From positions 10,388 through 16,426 of the forward strand of contig DDAL01000027.1 of the NCBI GenBank assembly GCA_002332615.1: 6,039 nt of DNA. The letters are read 5' to 3'. The position numbers and the translations under genes were made by a program. Below the pieces are notes generated by a model, which saw only the letters and a list, made by a program, of their open reading frames with translations, was not told where the DNA came from and ran no database searches. This DNA is from Sphingobacteriaceae bacterium UBA2059. Lineage in GTDB: Bacteria; Bacteroidota; Bacteroidia; Sphingobacteriales; Sphingobacteriaceae. Shown piece after piece: positions 5,122-6,039 of the stretch. How positions within the stretch are numbered: the first letter of the stretch is position 1; the number at the start of each line of letters is the position of its first letter.

Positions 5122-6039
5122 ACAGTTTTGTATCTATTTAGTTTATAAGTAAATAGTATCATAAAATATCGACCTAGCCGGTTTCCTCGAATATCAAGGA
5201 TTGCATTATTTACAAGCTTTCTTTCAAATGTGGCATTCTGGTTCAAGAGATCGTAAGCGATGAACTTTATCCCTGCTTGTTCTTTTTTTAAAAGCCTTTT
5301 TTCAAAGTAAAGATTCAACAGCAATGTATTAGTGCGGATATTATCTACAAGGCCATAATTCAGGTTTTGGGACACGTCTCCTGACAAGGTATAACTCCGC
5401 ATAAAGTCGTACTTTGCTGATGCTCCAAGAACCCAGGTTGATAGTTTATACTTAATATCGTCTCCTATGGAGTAGGTGCTCCTGTTATATACAAAAGTTG
5501 CAAAAGGATAAAACTCTATACTGTTTAAATTAGCCTGAAGCCGTGCGGTTTGAGAAAGAATGAGAGTTTTACTGGTATTTTTGACAAAGTTAGTGATCGA
5601 AACACTATGTGACTGGTCCACTAGACCGCTTAGGCTGACGATGTATCTCTGTTCCGAAAGAGGAACGGTGTAATTGTAGATCCCCCCTAGCCTATAGCTG
5701 CCATCTGTATTTTCAAATAACGCTTCCTGCGATACTACATTATCTCCCTTTGTTAAAAGCACGTTGTTTATCACCACCTGATCTTGTACAAATGAGGCGT
5801 TTAAACTGGTAAATAAAGAAGTGCCCTGCCTGCTGTTAAAGCTATTATAGTTGAATTCGATATTATGGTAAAGTTCAGATTTCAAGGCTGGGTTACCGGT
5901 TACAGGATATTGAGGGTTGGTGTAATCTGTTACGGGTTGTAATTGATAGTATGCGGGCGGATTGCTGTTAGCATTGTAGGTTATTCCAAGAGTCTTCTCC
6001 TGAGACATAAGATAACTATAGTTAAACTCCGGCATGATG
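5118..6039 (-). CDS. outer-membrane beta-barrel protein, TonB-dependent receptor-like (3' part, runs off right edge)
   Basis: The C-terminal part, about 306 residues, of an outer-membrane barrel protein. The frame stays open to the right edge (an Ile codon precedes the Met at 6035), so that Met is not the true start and the plug and N-terminal domains lie outside. Counting from that Met, the SNPPAYYQLQPVTDYTNPQY stretch (24-43) followed by GNPALKSEL (47-55) is the hallmark of the barrel domain in Bacteroidetes TonB-receptor-like proteins, where a similar PP-x-QLQP ... GNP-x-LKxE segment is conserved. Beyond it come repeated amphipathic, Tyr/Asn/Ser-rich strands with polar turns, and a final strand GRYFMILFTYKL near the C-terminus, as in barrel closing strands. 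The ligand cannot be told from this part. No SusD-type partner is visible. It converges on ppk2 with a 4-base overlap. Confidence 0.85.
   Translation of the reverse strand, partial: IMPEFNYSYLMSQEKTLGITYNANSNPPAYYQLQPVTDYTNPQYPVTGNPALKSELYHNIEFNYNSFNSRQGTSLFTSLNASFVQDQVVINNVLLTKGDNVVSQEALFENTDGSYRLGGIYNYTVPLSEQRYIVSLSGLVDQSHSVSITNFVKNTSKTLILSQTARLQANLNSIEFYPFATFVYNRSTYSIGDDIKYKLSTWVLGASAKYDFMRSYTLSGDVSQNLNYGLVDNIRTNTLLLNLYFEKRLLKKEQAGIKFIAYDLLNQNATFERKLVNNAILDIRGNRLGRYFMILFTYKLNRYKTV

Noticed and set aside
1..6039. Defence system, mobile element, CRISPR array or phage island
   Set aside because: All genes are recognisable metabolic or envelope genes; no transposase, integrase, nuclease, direct repeat array or tRNA was seen.

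Overview
The window looks like ordinary chromosomal DNA of a Bacteroidetes bacterium, most likely in or near the Sphingobacteriales. The reasons are the moderate, AT-leaning base composition with AT-rich gaps between genes, the lack of clear Shine-Dalgarno sequences before any start, the closeness of the polyphosphate kinase to the Cytophaga-type class III PPK2, and a C-terminal fragment of the outer-membrane barrel family that is abundant in Bacteroidetes. The genus is not resolved.

Layout: the left part carries a tight minus-strand run, read right to left: phosphoserine aminotransferase (serC), L-lactate dehydrogenase (ldh) and a beta-class carbonic anhydrase, with gaps of only 24-25 bases. 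A further minus-strand gene may begin at the very edge, where about ten codons of a signal-peptide-like N-terminus are visible. A 108-base divergent gap separates serC from a plus-strand class I SAM-dependent methyltransferase of unknown substrate. That gene converges, with a 14-base overlap, on a minus-strand lipoprotein with an LEA type 2-like domain. A 77-base divergent gap then leads to a plus-strand class III-like polyphosphate kinase 2. This gene in turn converges, with a 4-base overlap, on the 3' part of a minus-strand outer-membrane beta-barrel (TonB-dependent receptor-like) protein that runs off the right edge.

Functionally the window mixes central metabolism (serine synthesis from a glycolytic intermediate, pyruvate/lactate redox exchange, CO2/bicarbonate supply), nucleotide re-phosphorylation from polyphosphate, and cell-envelope proteins. 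I see no mobile element, CRISPR array, RNA gene or phage gene, and nothing that makes a convincing case for an undescribed system. The points most worth a second look are the altered non-catalytic bicarbonate-site residues of the carbonic anhydrase, the serC-ldh-carbonic anhydrase gene order without serA, the Phe-to-His change in the PPK2 Walker B-side motif, and the two convergent gene pairs that overlap at their stop codons.
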